A stretch of 64,000 nucleotides of DNA from Bradyrhizobium sp. MOS002. Lineage in GTDB: Bacteria > Pseudomonadota > Alphaproteobacteria > Rhizobiales > Xanthobacteraceae. The stretch lies in assembly GCF_003020115.1 (NCBI RefSeq), contig NZ_PYFX01000019.1, forward strand, positions 1 through 64,000, given 5' to 3'. Below, piece after piece: positions 1 to 7,674 of this stretch. The translations under genes and the position numbers were made by a program. The number at the start of each line of letters is the position of its first letter. The stretch's first letter is position 1. The notes beneath the pieces are model-generated. The model was not told where the DNA came from, searched no databases, and worked only from the letters and a program-made list of their open reading frames with translations.

Positions 1-2
1 TC

Positions 3-287
3 GAAGACGGCATCGCTCTCGCTGTCCTTCTCGAGGGACGAGATCCGGCCGAGGTGCCGGCCATCTTACCGCAGTACGAAACAATGCGCCGTGCCCGGAC
101 TGACGTCATTCAGGCCGAGGCGCGGAAAAACGGGCTGCGTTTTGATTCAAAATATGAAGACCTCGAACAACGCGATCGCGAAGTCGCAAACTCCGCCTCC
201 TTCCGCAGATGGCTTTTCGATTATGATGTTGAGAACGCTGCCATTGGCCAGCGCCCGCACAATCAACTTTTGCCAGCTCATCGCTGA
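3..287 (+). pseudogene. C-terminal fragment of an FAD-dependent monooxygenase (salicylate hydroxylase type)
   Basis: The frame is open through the left edge and ends at TGA 285-287. The residues resemble the C-terminal end of single-component flavin hydroxylases: an EDG-ALA-LL segment (end of the FAD domain, 'EDA.ALA'), then YETMRRARTDVIQ (family 'YE..RRPRT..VQ') and a terminal RRWLFDYDVE (family 'WLYGYDA'). These enzymes hydroxylate aromatic acids using NAD(P)H and O2. The last ~20 codons run into sequence antisense to a GlxA-like fragment, so the gene probably lost its natural end by rearrangement. Whether the N-terminal part is intact lies outside the window. Family membership is fairly clear; substrate is unknown. 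Confidence 0.6.
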
Positions 288-289
288 TT

Positions 290-488
290 GCTGCGGTCCG
301 ACCAGTCGCTTGGCGACTTTGAGCGCCGTTTCCGCGCCATGCCGCTGCCCGACCAGCGCCAGACCCAAATCTATTCCCGCAGTCACACCCCGCCCGGTGA
401 TCAGCCGCCCATCGCGCACATAGATCAAATCAGGGTCGACTTTTGCTCTTGAGAACCTGGCCGCCAGCGCCTGCCAAGAGGGCGGCAA
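290..488 (-). pseudogene. Fragment of a GlxA-type (DJ-1/PfpI + AraC) transcriptional regulator
   Basis: The minus strand encodes residues that match the end of the DJ-1/PfpI-like domain of GlxA-family AraC regulators: VDPDLIYVRDGRLITGRGVT, then AGIDLGLALV and GAETALKVAKRLV. In intact members this is followed by a linker and an AraC HTH domain. Here the similarity stops at about position 290 and nothing HTH-like follows, and the N-terminal part of the domain is also missing. It therefore looks like an internal remnant, joined tail to tail with the monooxygenase fragment. No function is expected. Confidence 0.55.
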
Positions 489-509
489 TGACGGGCGCTC
501 CGAATATTG

Positions 510-710
510 TCAAAGTGCAATTCTTTCCTCAATTACATGTTTCAGCAGCGTTCCCTCAGCGGACAAGGTCATGCGCAGTTTGAGCTCGCCACCTTTCACT
601 GCCCCGCTACGCACGAGATTCTCAATTTCACGCTGCGATGTAACCCCGACATGCTTCAGAAATTTACGGATAGCCATATTGAAGCGGTCTTCATCGAACT
701 CGGCGGTCAT
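510..710 (-). CDS. DUF6494 family small protein
   Basis: A 66-residue protein beginning MTAEFDEDRFNMAIRKFLKH and continuing VGVTSQREIENLVRSGAVKG. This matches the compact family in which 'FN..IRKFLK.VGVTSQREIE..V' is the core and a 'HVVE..I.L'-like end follows (here KHVIEERIAL). ATG 708-710 is chosen because GGAG lies 8 bases upstream; the longer reading to 914 has no such site and only adds unconserved residues. No signal peptide or membrane segment is visible. The family is small, cytosolic and of unknown function. The gene stands alone between fragments and gene-poor DNA. Confidence 0.7.
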   Translation of the reverse strand: MTAEFDEDRFNMAIRKFLKHVGVTSQREIENLVRSGAVKGGELKLRMTLSAEGTLLKHVIEERIAL

Positions 711-1420
711 GGCTGTTCTCCAGGTTGACAGGCGAAGTCTACCACGAGGCGCGCCAAGACCAAAGATTAGAGACCCAACTCGCGTCAGCGCCGACTTCCT
801 CACTAATGCGGTCAGATCCTGACCCAATGATAATCGCGGTGAGCCAGTTGTTCGGACGTGCAGACCCGGGGCGCCCCTCTGCTCACAATCCGCGTCAGCA
901 CTCATCACCCCCAAACCGGCGTGGTCAGCCTGGGCTCAGGCCGCAAAGCTGGCGAAGGCCAGCCGGTCGCTCCAAAGGCAATCAAGCCGTTCGCGGACTC
1001 AGGACAGTACACATCTTGCGCGACTCGACGTTGCGTCGCCGCTAGAACGCGAGGGGCGCATTTGTAACCCAACGGTGGCCAAAACCAACAGCTGCGGTCT
1101 CCGAGGGCTAGCTTGATCCAAGTGTTTGATCCTTAGAATGGTTGGGTGGGCGCACCGGAGGTCGAACCTCGGACCCGCTGATTGAGAGTCAGCTACCGAC
1201 ATGACATATCGTGAGGAGCTCTCCCGTTCCGTCTCATTTTCCATTGACTTCATTGAAGAGCATGGAATCGGCCCTCACGCGAGTTTGGACAATCCTCGAT
1301 GCGCTCCACCGTCCGTGGCGGCAGCTTATCTATCGTCTCCGGGGGTGGCATACGGCCGAATCCTTCCCGGCTCGGACAACAGGTCATTGTTAGCTACGAC
1401 AAAGAGCTCACGGCTGGCGC
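711..1420. other. Gene-poor stretch with a degenerate tRNA
   Basis: I see no convincing protein gene in these ~700 bases. Several short frames are open on both strands but none has a recognisable domain together with a ribosome binding site. The only structured item is the tRNA-like remnant at 1143-1197. The composition (AT-richer, no codon bias) fits decayed island DNA. Confidence 0.5.
1143..1197 (-). pseudogene. Degenerate tRNA, 3' half (anticodon arm, T arm, acceptor end)
   Basis: Read on the minus strand, a five-base-pair anticodon stem GCTGA/TCAGC encloses the loop CTCTCAA, which would give anticodon CUC. After GGGTC the T-loop-like GGTTCGA and a 3' acceptor end TGCGCCC-ACC follow. The 5' acceptor strand and D arm are not found (only GTCGGTAG remains), and the T stem has mismatches, so it cannot fold as a normal tRNA. 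Its 3' half resembles a tRNA-Lys or tRNA-Glu gene. Partial tRNA copies of this kind are often left at integration sites of genomic islands. Confidence 0.55.
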
Positions 1421-1666
1421 TCATGCCCTTACATCAAGTCTCTTTTGCAAGGTAAAAATCGTGGCAAGCAGATTATCGCGGCGCTTTTCCAGATTTCGGA
1501 CTGATGGTGGTGGCGTGGTGGCGCCCGGGTTGCATTGGTCCTCAAATGCGGAGAGCGCCTTCAAATTCTCTTCAATGACCACAAGATTGTTCTTCAAGCC
1601 TTCGATCGTTGCATATAAACGGCCGGCAACCGGCGGCAAATCTTCGTTGGGATCATTATGAAACAT
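1421..1666 (-). CDS. Small hypothetical protein, helical
   Basis: An 81-residue protein, start MFHNDPNEDLPPVAGRLYAT. The first ~20 residues are acidic and proline-rich; the rest is heptad-like (LKNNLVVIEENLKALSAF, then RNLEKRRDNLLATIFTLQKR), suggesting two helices or a short coiled coil around a proline-rich hinge (GATTPPPS). ATG 1664-1666 is chosen because AAGG lies about 8 bases upstream; an upstream start at 1708 lacks a binding site. I do not recognise the family. Residue use looks protein-like rather than random, but confidence that it is expressed is moderate. Confidence 0.4.
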   Translation of the reverse strand: MFHNDPNEDLPPVAGRLYATIEGLKNNLVVIEENLKALSAFEDQCNPGATTPPPSVRNLEKRRDNLLATIFTLQKRLDVRA

Positions 1667-1708
1667 GATTATCGACCTTCGCTTACGGGGCGCCACAACT
1701 GAGAGCAT

Positions 1709-3240
1709 GCGAAAGCTTGTGATATGCTGGTGATCCCGGCAACCAACGATCGAAATTAAGCTAAGCAGTCAACGTTAATCGCAAAGGCAATGAGCGGAAA
1801 GGTCCTCTGCGGGCGCGAACGCCGCGCTGCACACGTCGACACCGAGGTAATCGGCAGAGCCCTATCGGTCGCACAGTACCGACTAACTCCGAGCATTGCG
1901 GATCGAATGGCTCCGCTAAACGGCAAAGCCTTCGCCGCACGTGAACAGGTGAGACGTGGCTTACCTCAACGATGCTGTTCGAGGATCATGCAATCCGATC
2001 CCTCCCGATGCGAGAGCGCAGCGAGAGCTCGATGAACCGCTTCGCTATAGCGCAAATCGTGTTTGTTCACATTCTCGTTCGCGTCGCGCAATTTGCTTCG
2101 ATAGGATCGTCGTTTGTCCGCGTCTTTGTCATCTATAAGGACAAGCGTCAGTGCTTGCTGAAACTCGAAGTAAGGATCCCGCACGAACTCAACTCCTGCT
2201 TTCGATTTCCCGTCACACCGAGAGCAACGATATTGTAGCAAACGGCTCAACCCGATCGGGCCACGCTCAAGAAGGCCGACCTGTACGATTGTACAACCGT
2301 CGCCCCCGGCGCCAACCTCATTGAGCTTCCGAAATGTGGATGAGTTAAGGCTGCGGTAGTCCCAATGCGTCCGCGGGCCCGGAGCGCACAAGTCGGCGCA
2401 CATCTCAAAGCCTGGCCGCGGCAACGGCACACCTGCTGTGATGGGACACGGATTACCCCCCGACCCTGTGCCGCGCAGCGAATTGAAATCGCTTAAGCAC
2501 TTGCCCGCGGACATCAACGTGCGCGGCTGGCAAGTTCGGTCCATTCGTTGCGGTGCATGATCGGTAGTTGTTGATTTCCCGGTGATCTTAAGATTGCATG
2601 TGGTTGGGCTGGGAGACTTAAACTTAGTACATTTTCATTGCCAGCTCGGCCATTGTAGGGGCTGAGACAATTATGACAAAGCGAGACATTTTGCATTCCG
2701 AACTGGAATCCGTTTGCAATCTGGATTTGCCTCTCGTGAGATTTGCTGCAACTTTTTCCAAGGATCCAGAGGCGGGTCGAGATCCTCGCATCGGCTCGGC
2801 TGGCGGAATAGACCAAACCCCATCAGGAGCGACCAACCGCCGCAAAAGACGAAGCGCCTCTCCCGCGAAGTCTTAGAGTTTTTGGCCTATTGGCGCTGTT
2901 GCGGTTTCGCTCACAGGGTAAGAAGGCATCGAAGGACTTACTCTGGGTTGGAGATCCCATCGGATACGCACGAAGCCGTTGCTGGGAGGCATCAGCGCAG
3001 CCTGCTCGAGTTGAGATGCTTCAAGCGACCTGGCGGTGCAAACATTAGCTGCTGGTGGTTACGGGTGGGCAGCATCGGCACCAAACCCGGGAATTCTAAC
3101 CCTACCCAAGAGAAGTGGGAGCGCGGCATTGTGCGGCCGAAGGATCGAGCTGCAACAAAGGTCGACCTAAAAGCCTCGGTCCCGAGAGTAAAACCAGATT
3201 CACATGTCACCCCTTTTTCGACTGCCTTGGGAGGCTACTC
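1709..3240. other. Gene-poor stretch, no gene that I can support
   Basis: About 1.5 kb without a convincing gene. The longest frame, 1966-2544 on the minus strand (192 residues), contains one CSRC pair and a basic C-terminal third, but no family resemblance and no ribosome binding site. A short frame at 2673-2876 on the plus strand has an AGGGG upstream of its ATG but unremarkable residues. Both are noted only as weak possibilities. The region may be decayed island DNA. Confidence 0.4.
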
Positions 3241-3468
3241 TTGTCGTCCGCAATCGAATTATCCGGTTACGTCCAGACAAAGAACCGCCGCGCACTTGAA
3301 GAGCTTCGAGCGCATCGGCGCAAAATGCTGGTAGACTTGCAGTCGATCACTGGCATCAGCCCGGCCAAATCTGTTGAAGCCGTTCAGGATGAAATTGCTG
3401 CAATTGAAGCCGGCCTGCAAGAACTCAAACCGCCTCCGGGCACGGTGCCAGAAAACGAGTGGCAGTAA
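3241..3468 (+). CDS. Small hypothetical protein with TTG start
   Basis: A 75-residue frame. No ATG gives a sensible start, but TTG 3241 is preceded by GGGAGG with six bases between, an excellent ribosome binding site, and this fixes the start. The product is charged and helical (TKNRRALEELRAHRRKML) followed by KSVEAVQDEIAAIEAGLQEL and a short proline-rich tail PPPGTVPENEWQ. The pattern of charged helices resembles that of the protein at 1421-1666 in size and style, though I see no clear homology. No membrane segment or signal peptide. Function unknown. Confidence 0.45.
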   Translation: MSSAIELSGYVQTKNRRALEELRAHRRKMLVDLQSITGISPAKSVEAVQDEIAAIEAGLQELKPPPGTVPENEWQ

Positions 3469-4197
3469 GTCACACACCTTAGCCTAGCCGTTTAGCCGGC
3501 GTGCCCAAGCAGTCGTGCCGGTCGTGGCGATCGAGCCGCGTTTGGAGACAGCTGAGCTTTGCTACGGCGTCTCCCCGTCGAGATCATTCACCGTTCCTCG
3601 AGAACCTAATTGAGACAAGAGAGCTACGGGCAATCGCGCGTGCTAGAGGCATCCAAGCGCATCCTGAAGACTCGAAAATTGTCACTGAAAGGAAGCTCCC
3701 CGACCTTGGTTGCACAGCTTGTCACGCAACGCCTCATCATCAGGGATCGCTTCGGCTGCAGCCTGCGTTGCTTCGAAAGCCACCACAGCCGTCTGTCGGC
3801 CTCAACAGCAAAAACGTGAACTGATAAAGTGCTGCTTAGATCCTCGTAATCTATACCAAGCGGCATCATAGTTTAGGGGCCGACCGAGCGGGAGGCGGAT
3901 AATTCTATGCTCACGCGCGACAATCATGGTGCGGATCTGCTCGCTGTCACAACGTGTGGGGAAACCAGGCAGCTGAGCGCCGGTGGGTCTCTGGGCTGAC
4001 CAAAACCCTGAACACCTTCTGACCGGGGGGTCTCGACGGCGCGTGCCACATTCGGCTCTTGATGTTTTCGCAGCAATCGAGCGTGGAAACGATCATGTCG
4101 GCGCTCCGAGCGGTTCGCCGCAGCTATGTCGCCTAGTTGCCGCGAGCGAACCCGTTCACTAGCATGCAGCTCCGAATAGCCTGCAAACGAACGACGA
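3469..4197. other. Gene-poor stretch, nothing recognised
   Basis: Some 730 bases with several overlapping short frames on both strands, none with a domain that I recognise. A minus-strand frame at 3624-3869 and another at 3924-4424 (which mostly lies antisense to or shadows the XRE gene) were considered and not called. No RNA gene or repeat is evident. Confidence 0.4.
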
Positions 4198-4521
4198 TTA
4201 TGACATTGTGCCCAAACTGGGCCAGTGCCCGGCCCCAGAAACGACGAACAGGCGATGGGCCACAGGATCGGTGTGCTCCAAAACCCGCCCGACGAATTGG
4301 AAAAGCGGCAACTCCAATGCTTTCGACCAGCTGGCATAGTGCTGCGGCTCAATTCGGCCGATCCCACGCTCGAGCTGCGCGACGATGGTGTAAGGCTCCA
4401 AGCCGACCCGGGCAGCCAGCTCACGCTGCGTTAGGCCGAGATACTCGCGTCTTTCCCGCAGCAGATCTCCTCCCCGCTGGCGGAGCTCGCGCAGAGTATT
4501 GATGTCAAATGTGTAGCCCAT
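4198..4521 (-). CDS. XRE-family HTH transcriptional regulator (copy 1 of a paralogous pair)
   Basis: A 107-residue DNA-binding protein. An XRE/Cro-type helix-turn-helix spans about residues 20-75: RERREYLGLTQRELAARVGL, then TIVAQLERGIGRIEP. The second half (YASWSKALELPLFQFVGRVL, then TDPVAH) matches the same part of the protein encoded at 11199-11507 (W-x-x-x-L, FV-x-x-x-L, DPV), so the two are paralogues. No sensor or toxin domain is present. The ribosome binding site is weak. About 180 bases upstream lies a 19-bp motif also found upstream of the paralogue. I infer that it regulates the secretion-related genes between the two copies; targets are not shown by sequence alone. Confidence 0.75.
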   Translation of the reverse strand: MGYTFDINTLRELRQRGGDLLRERREYLGLTQRELAARVGLEPYTIVAQLERGIGRIEPQHYASWSKALELPLFQFVGRVLEHTDPVAHRLFVVSGAGHWPSLGTMS

Positions 4522-4699
4522 CGAAGATATTCAGATGTTCCTGTGCAGAGCATCAAGCACAGATCAGAAGAGTCGAACAGGCGTATTATCACGGGGGTAG
4601 TCGATTGCTCCGACTACTCCGGGTTACCTGGATCGGACCGCAAAAGCGCGAATTGGCGTGTAACGGCTTCAATTTGCCCCAAAACAGCGCCGCAGGTGC

Positions 4700-4718
4700 G
4701 TACAGTAAACTTGATACC
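4700..4718. promoter_or_regulatory. Conserved 19-bp motif, copy 1 (possible XRE operator)
   Basis: GTACAGTAAACTTGATACC. It matches the sequence at 11578-11596 at 17 of 19 positions. Each copy lies upstream of one of the two paralogous XRE genes and also in front of a plus-strand gene. On the plus strand TTGATA followed at 17 bases by TAGCTT could serve as -35/-10 elements for the small gene starting at 4759. Confidence 0.45.
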
Positions 4719-4758
4719 TCCGAGATTTTTGGATAGCTTAGGTTCGGGGAGAGATCAA

Positions 4759-4914
4759 ATGAGTTACTATGTCCAAGCGCGAGACGGAGAAAGCAGCCTA
4801 CGACTCGTCAGGGATACGCGCCAGGCTGCGGAGTTGGCGGCAATTGTGCTCAAAGAAAAGGGCTACTCTTGCGTGGAGATCATTGAGCTGAGGCAGACGC
4901 AGAAAGTCGCCTAG
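4759..4914 (+). CDS. 51-residue hypothetical protein
   Basis: A short protein, MSYYVQARDGESSLRLVRDT then AAELAAIVLKEKGYSCVEII. The ATG is preceded by GGGGAGAG with seven bases spacing, a strong ribosome binding site, and a promoter-like TTGATA/TAGCTT pair lies about 30-50 bases upstream. The residue pattern (short beta strand, loop, amphipathic helix, strand) looks like a small folded domain similar in feel to stand-alone modulators, but I do not recognise the family. It is divergent from the XRE gene at 4198-4521 and shares its upstream region with the 19-bp motif, so co-regulation is likely. Confidence 0.5.
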   Translation: MSYYVQARDGESSLRLVRDTRQAAELAAIVLKEKGYSCVEIIELRQTQKVA

Positions 4915-5335
4915 GCTGTCGCCAGAACAAAAGCGGCCGGCAGGTCAGCTGCGCCTGCACCGCCATGCCTTATTGAGCACGGCGTCGCGCCACGATGACG
5001 CAGCGGCTTTCAAGCCTTCACACGACGCAGTCGGCGGATGCAAAACGCCGGCCTCGTTGATACTCAACTCAAAAAGAGTCGGAGCTTCCGACGCTCACAC
5101 GGTCGTGATCGACTCGCGCTATCTCTTTTCAAGTGGCGGTAGAGCGACCGTCTTCGTCGCGCACCTGGCTTACTCCACGACAGATGGAACACATCCGAGA
5201 TGGCAACTGCAGTCGGGGAGCTTTCGGACAGGTACGTGGCTGCTCTTAAGTTAATCTTAATGTTAAGGCTTCGTTGACGAAAGCTCGGACAGCCGCCAAA
5301 CCTACCTCGCACTTTAGAGTGTGTGGGAGAGTTTT
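4915..5335. other. Intergenic region upstream of the DUF4214 gene
   Basis: About 420 bases without a convincing gene. It contains an inverted repeat at 5268-5284 (GCTTCGT / ACGAAAGC) just upstream of the DUF4214 gene, and two related GGACAG blocks at 5226 and 5286. Nothing else recognised. Confidence 0.45.
5268..5284 (+). promoter_or_regulatory. Inverted repeat, possible regulator site upstream of the DUF4214 gene
   Basis: GCTTCGTTGACGAAAGC has complementary arms GCTTCGT and ACGAAAGC. Followed by T it ends in CGAAAGCT, the core of the rhizobial TtsI (tts) box, but the left part of that consensus fits poorly. It lies about 50 bases before the GTG start at 5336. A regulator site is plausible; the identity of the regulator is a guess. 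Confidence 0.3.
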
Positions 5336-5956
5336 GTGCCTATTCCCGACCCATTGGCTTTGGAAATCCTCGGCCGCCATGCCACAGCGGAGGAACTCGC
5401 GACCTGGAACAGTGTCGCTGACGTGATCAACAGCGCGGACGGGCCAAACTTCGTGGAGCCGCTGGTTCGGTTGTATGTAGGCATGTTCGGACGACTTCCC
5501 GACACCGTCGATCCGAACGCCGACTTCGATCATCCGCCTCAATCAGGCTTCTGGACAAACGTCAATCTGCTGCGAAGTGGACAAGTAAGCCTCATCGACA
5601 TGGCAGAGGCATTTGCCCAGTCACAGGAAGGCTTCAGTCATTTCGGAGTGGCGGCGCAGTTGCACATTCCCCCAAGTTCCGCTTTCATTGAGAACCTCTA
5701 TGAAACATTGCTCAACCGGCATGGAAGCGGAAGCGAGATCACTGCGTGGCAAGATCTCCATCTTGATATTGCTCACGTCGTGCTGGGCTTCACCGAATCT
5801 GCCGAATACAAGGCAATTTCTTACAGCTTCGAGGTTGTACCGGAAGCTCCGCCGCCTGCGCCCACAATCTACGACCAATTCCTCACGGAAGTAGGCGCGG
5901 CCCACCCTGACCAGCACATCAATGTAATTGGATCCTCAGCGGCCCACACCGTTTGA
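5336..5956 (+). CDS. DUF4214-like protein, candidate type I secretion substrate
   Basis: A 206-residue protein. Start GTG 5336 is chosen because GGGAG sits six bases upstream; an in-frame GTG at 5321 lacks a site. Two repeats of the DUF4214 type are visible: EPLVRLYVGMFGRLPDTVDP followed by FWTNVNLLRSGQVSL, and IENLYETLLNRHGSGSEITA followed by HVVLGFTESAEYK. DUF4214 domains occur mainly in secreted or S-layer-like proteins of bacteria that use type I secretion. There is no N-terminal signal peptide, and no glycine-rich RTX nonapeptides. The C terminus ends in small and hydrophobic residues (GSSAAHTV), compatible with a type I signal. An ABC exporter and adaptor are encoded 0.4-4 kb downstream on the other strand. 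Cargo status is inferred. Confidence 0.65.
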   Translation: MPIPDPLALEILGRHATAEELATWNSVADVINSADGPNFVEPLVRLYVGMFGRLPDTVDPNADFDHPPQSGFWTNVNLLRSGQVSLIDMAEAFAQSQEGFSHFGVAAQLHIPPSSAFIENLYETLLNRHGSGSEITAWQDLHLDIAHVVLGFTESAEYKAISYSFEVVPEAPPPAPTIYDQFLTEVGAAHPDQHINVIGSSAAHTV

Positions 5957-6062
5957 AGGCTCGGAGCTGCAGCTGATCACACACAGCCGCACCTCGCGCA
6001 TGACAGGCCAGCTCTCATCGTTTAATGTGATGCAAGGCGAAGTCTAATCGCGAGCGGGTTCA

Positions 6063-6356
6063 ATGCCTGCCGAGAAACCAATGATAGAGGACGTCCGGGT
6101 TCGTTATGGTCCCGGCACAATCCCACAAGGTCCTCTGCCGTTCCATGTGAGGGTCAGACGGCAACACGCGTGGTGGCCAGGGCCCGAGCTCTATGGAAAG
6201 GTCGTTGATCGTTTTCTCTTAGTGATTGGGTTAACCCCTGGAATGGTTTGGGCATCCCTTTCCTTTGGATGGCTGCCGGTATTGTTCATACTCGCGGAAG
6301 TGGTGCTTATCCGACTGACGGTCTATCGGGTCCTCAAGGGAACTTTCCTTGACTGA
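6063..6356 (+). CDS. Small membrane protein of unknown function
   Basis: A 97-residue protein. The first ~47 residues are soluble (VRVRYGPGTIPQGPLPFHVR), then two close hydrophobic segments follow, FLLVIGLTPGMVWASLSF and LPVLFILAEVVLIRLTVYRV, with a short turn between, so a hairpin in the inner membrane is likely. GGG lies five bases before the ATG at 6063; a second in-frame ATG at 6081 is possible. The gene follows the DUF4214 gene by about 100 bases in the same direction and ends 19 bases before the convergent adaptor gene. I do not recognise the family; membership in the secretion module is suggested only by position. Confidence 0.5.
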   Translation: MPAEKPMIEDVRVRYGPGTIPQGPLPFHVRVRRQHAWWPGPELYGKVVDRFLLVIGLTPGMVWASLSFGWLPVLFILAEVVLIRLTVYRVLKGTFLD

Positions 6357-6375
6357 AGCGGCCCTCGCCCTTCGA

Positions 6376-7671
6376 TCACTTTTCTCGCATCACCCCGCGC
6401 AATCGGTCTTTCAAAGGCCGAACAAGATAGTCCAGTACCGTACGTTCCCCGGTCGGGAAGATCACGTCCGCCGGCATTCCGGCGGTCAGGCGTTCCTTAA
6501 TCGTCGAGGGGATTTCATCTGCGATTACCTGAGCAAGAAAATAGGGCTGCCTCGTCTGTTCATCCATCAGCCGGTCATGCGAAATCGTCGCTACACGGCC
6601 CATGATGATAGGAAGAATGCGGGTGTGAAATGCCGAGAACCGAATTTCGGCCGGCATTCCTGCTTGCAGGTTTTCCGTGTCCTGCGGCTGAACATGCGCC
6701 TGCACAATCAGCTGATCATGCTCAGGCACGATGTCCAGCATTGCTTCACCCGGCTTAACGACACCTCCGACCGTGAACACACGAAGATTTTGCACGACCC
6801 CCGAGCTCGGGGCCATGATGTCAACTCGGAAAAGAACGTCCTGCGCAACGCGAGTCTTTTCGCGTAGATCATTGATTTTCTGACGCGTTTCCTGCATCGC
6901 AGAGGCGACATCTTCCAGGAACTTCTGCCGGATCTGCCCGATCTGGAGTTGCGCCTCGCCAATTCCGTTCTGTGCCTTCGCCTCGTCGGCTATGGATCGG
7001 CCGATCAGCCCCTCCAATCGGCTCTTCTCGCGCTCAAGAGCCATCAGCCGGCTCTTTTGAGTAAGCTGCCTGTCAAACAAGTAGTGAACGTCGACGAGTT
7101 CTTCGTTGACAAACTTGAGCTGGTTCGTCGTGCCAGCCCTCTCCTGTTTCAGTCCCTCGATCTCGGAATTATACTGCTCAATCTTGGCTTCCAGGATCTT
7201 GGTTTGATTCCTCAGCGACGCGCGCCTCTCCTGAAACTGCGCCACCTGATCAGAGATGGCGGCGCCGACATTTGGTTCTTTTTCTCGATCGCTGAGCTCG
7301 CGTGGAAACCGAATTTCATTCGTTCCGTCGCGTTCGGCAACTAACCGAGCTTCCTGGGCGACAACCGTATCCAGCTGGTTCTTTTGTAGCTCATATCCTG
7401 CTTTGGGAGCGGTTAGGTCGAGGCGAAACAACACGGCACCCGCCTCGACGCGCTGCCCTTCGCGAACGAAAATCTCACGGACGATACCGCCCTCAAGATG
7501 CTGGACAGTCTTCCGATTGGTCTCGACAGAGATTACGCCGCTGGCCGTGACCGCACTGTCTAGCTTTGCGACTGCCGACCAGCCGCCGAGCACCACAAAG
7601 GTACCCGTGATGACGACGTAGCCTGCGACCGCAGGCACCTTCCAGCTAGGGATGGCATTCTTCTTCTGCAT
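6376..7671 (-). CDS. HlyD/PrtE-type periplasmic adaptor of a type I secretion system
   Basis: A 431-residue membrane fusion protein. One N-terminal transmembrane segment (about residues 15-35, AVAGYVVITGTFVVLGGWSA) is followed by the lipoyl-like start VSVETNRKTVQHLEGGIV, a long coiled-coil hairpin (about residues 100-290, many E, K, Q), the returning lipoyl half (MAPSSGVVQNLRVFTVGGVV) and a beta-barrel domain ending in RPLKDRLRGVMREK, the usual C terminus of PrtE-like adaptors. It would bridge the inner-membrane ABC exporter and a TolC-like channel. Its start lies 3 bases after the stop of the ABC gene, so the two are co-transcribed. No TolC homologue is in the window. Confidence 0.93.
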   Translation of the reverse strand: MQKKNAIPSWKVPAVAGYVVITGTFVVLGGWSAVAKLDSAVTASGVISVETNRKTVQHLEGGIVREIFVREGQRVEAGAVLFRLDLTAPKAGYELQKNQLDTVVAQEARLVAERDGTNEIRFPRELSDREKEPNVGAAISDQVAQFQERRASLRNQTKILEAKIEQYNSEIEGLKQERAGTTNQLKFVNEELVDVHYLFDRQLTQKSRLMALEREKSRLEGLIGRSIADEAKAQNGIGEAQLQIGQIRQKFLEDVASAMQETRQKINDLREKTRVAQDVLFRVDIMAPSSGVVQNLRVFTVGGVVKPGEAMLDIVPEHDQLIVQAHVQPQDTENLQAGMPAEIRFSAFHTRILPIIMGRVATISHDRLMDEQTRQPYFLAQVIADEIPSTIKERLTAGMPADVIFPTGERTVLDYLVRPLKDRLRGVMREK

Positions 7672-7674
7672 GTG

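Noticed and set aside
1966..2544. 192-residue frame on the minus strand as a gene
   Set aside because: No ribosome binding site, no family, and the first half looks non-coding; only a CSRC pair is suggestive.
3924..4424. 166-residue frame on the minus strand
   Set aside because: Overlaps the XRE gene in another frame on the same strand; serine- and proline-rich noise.
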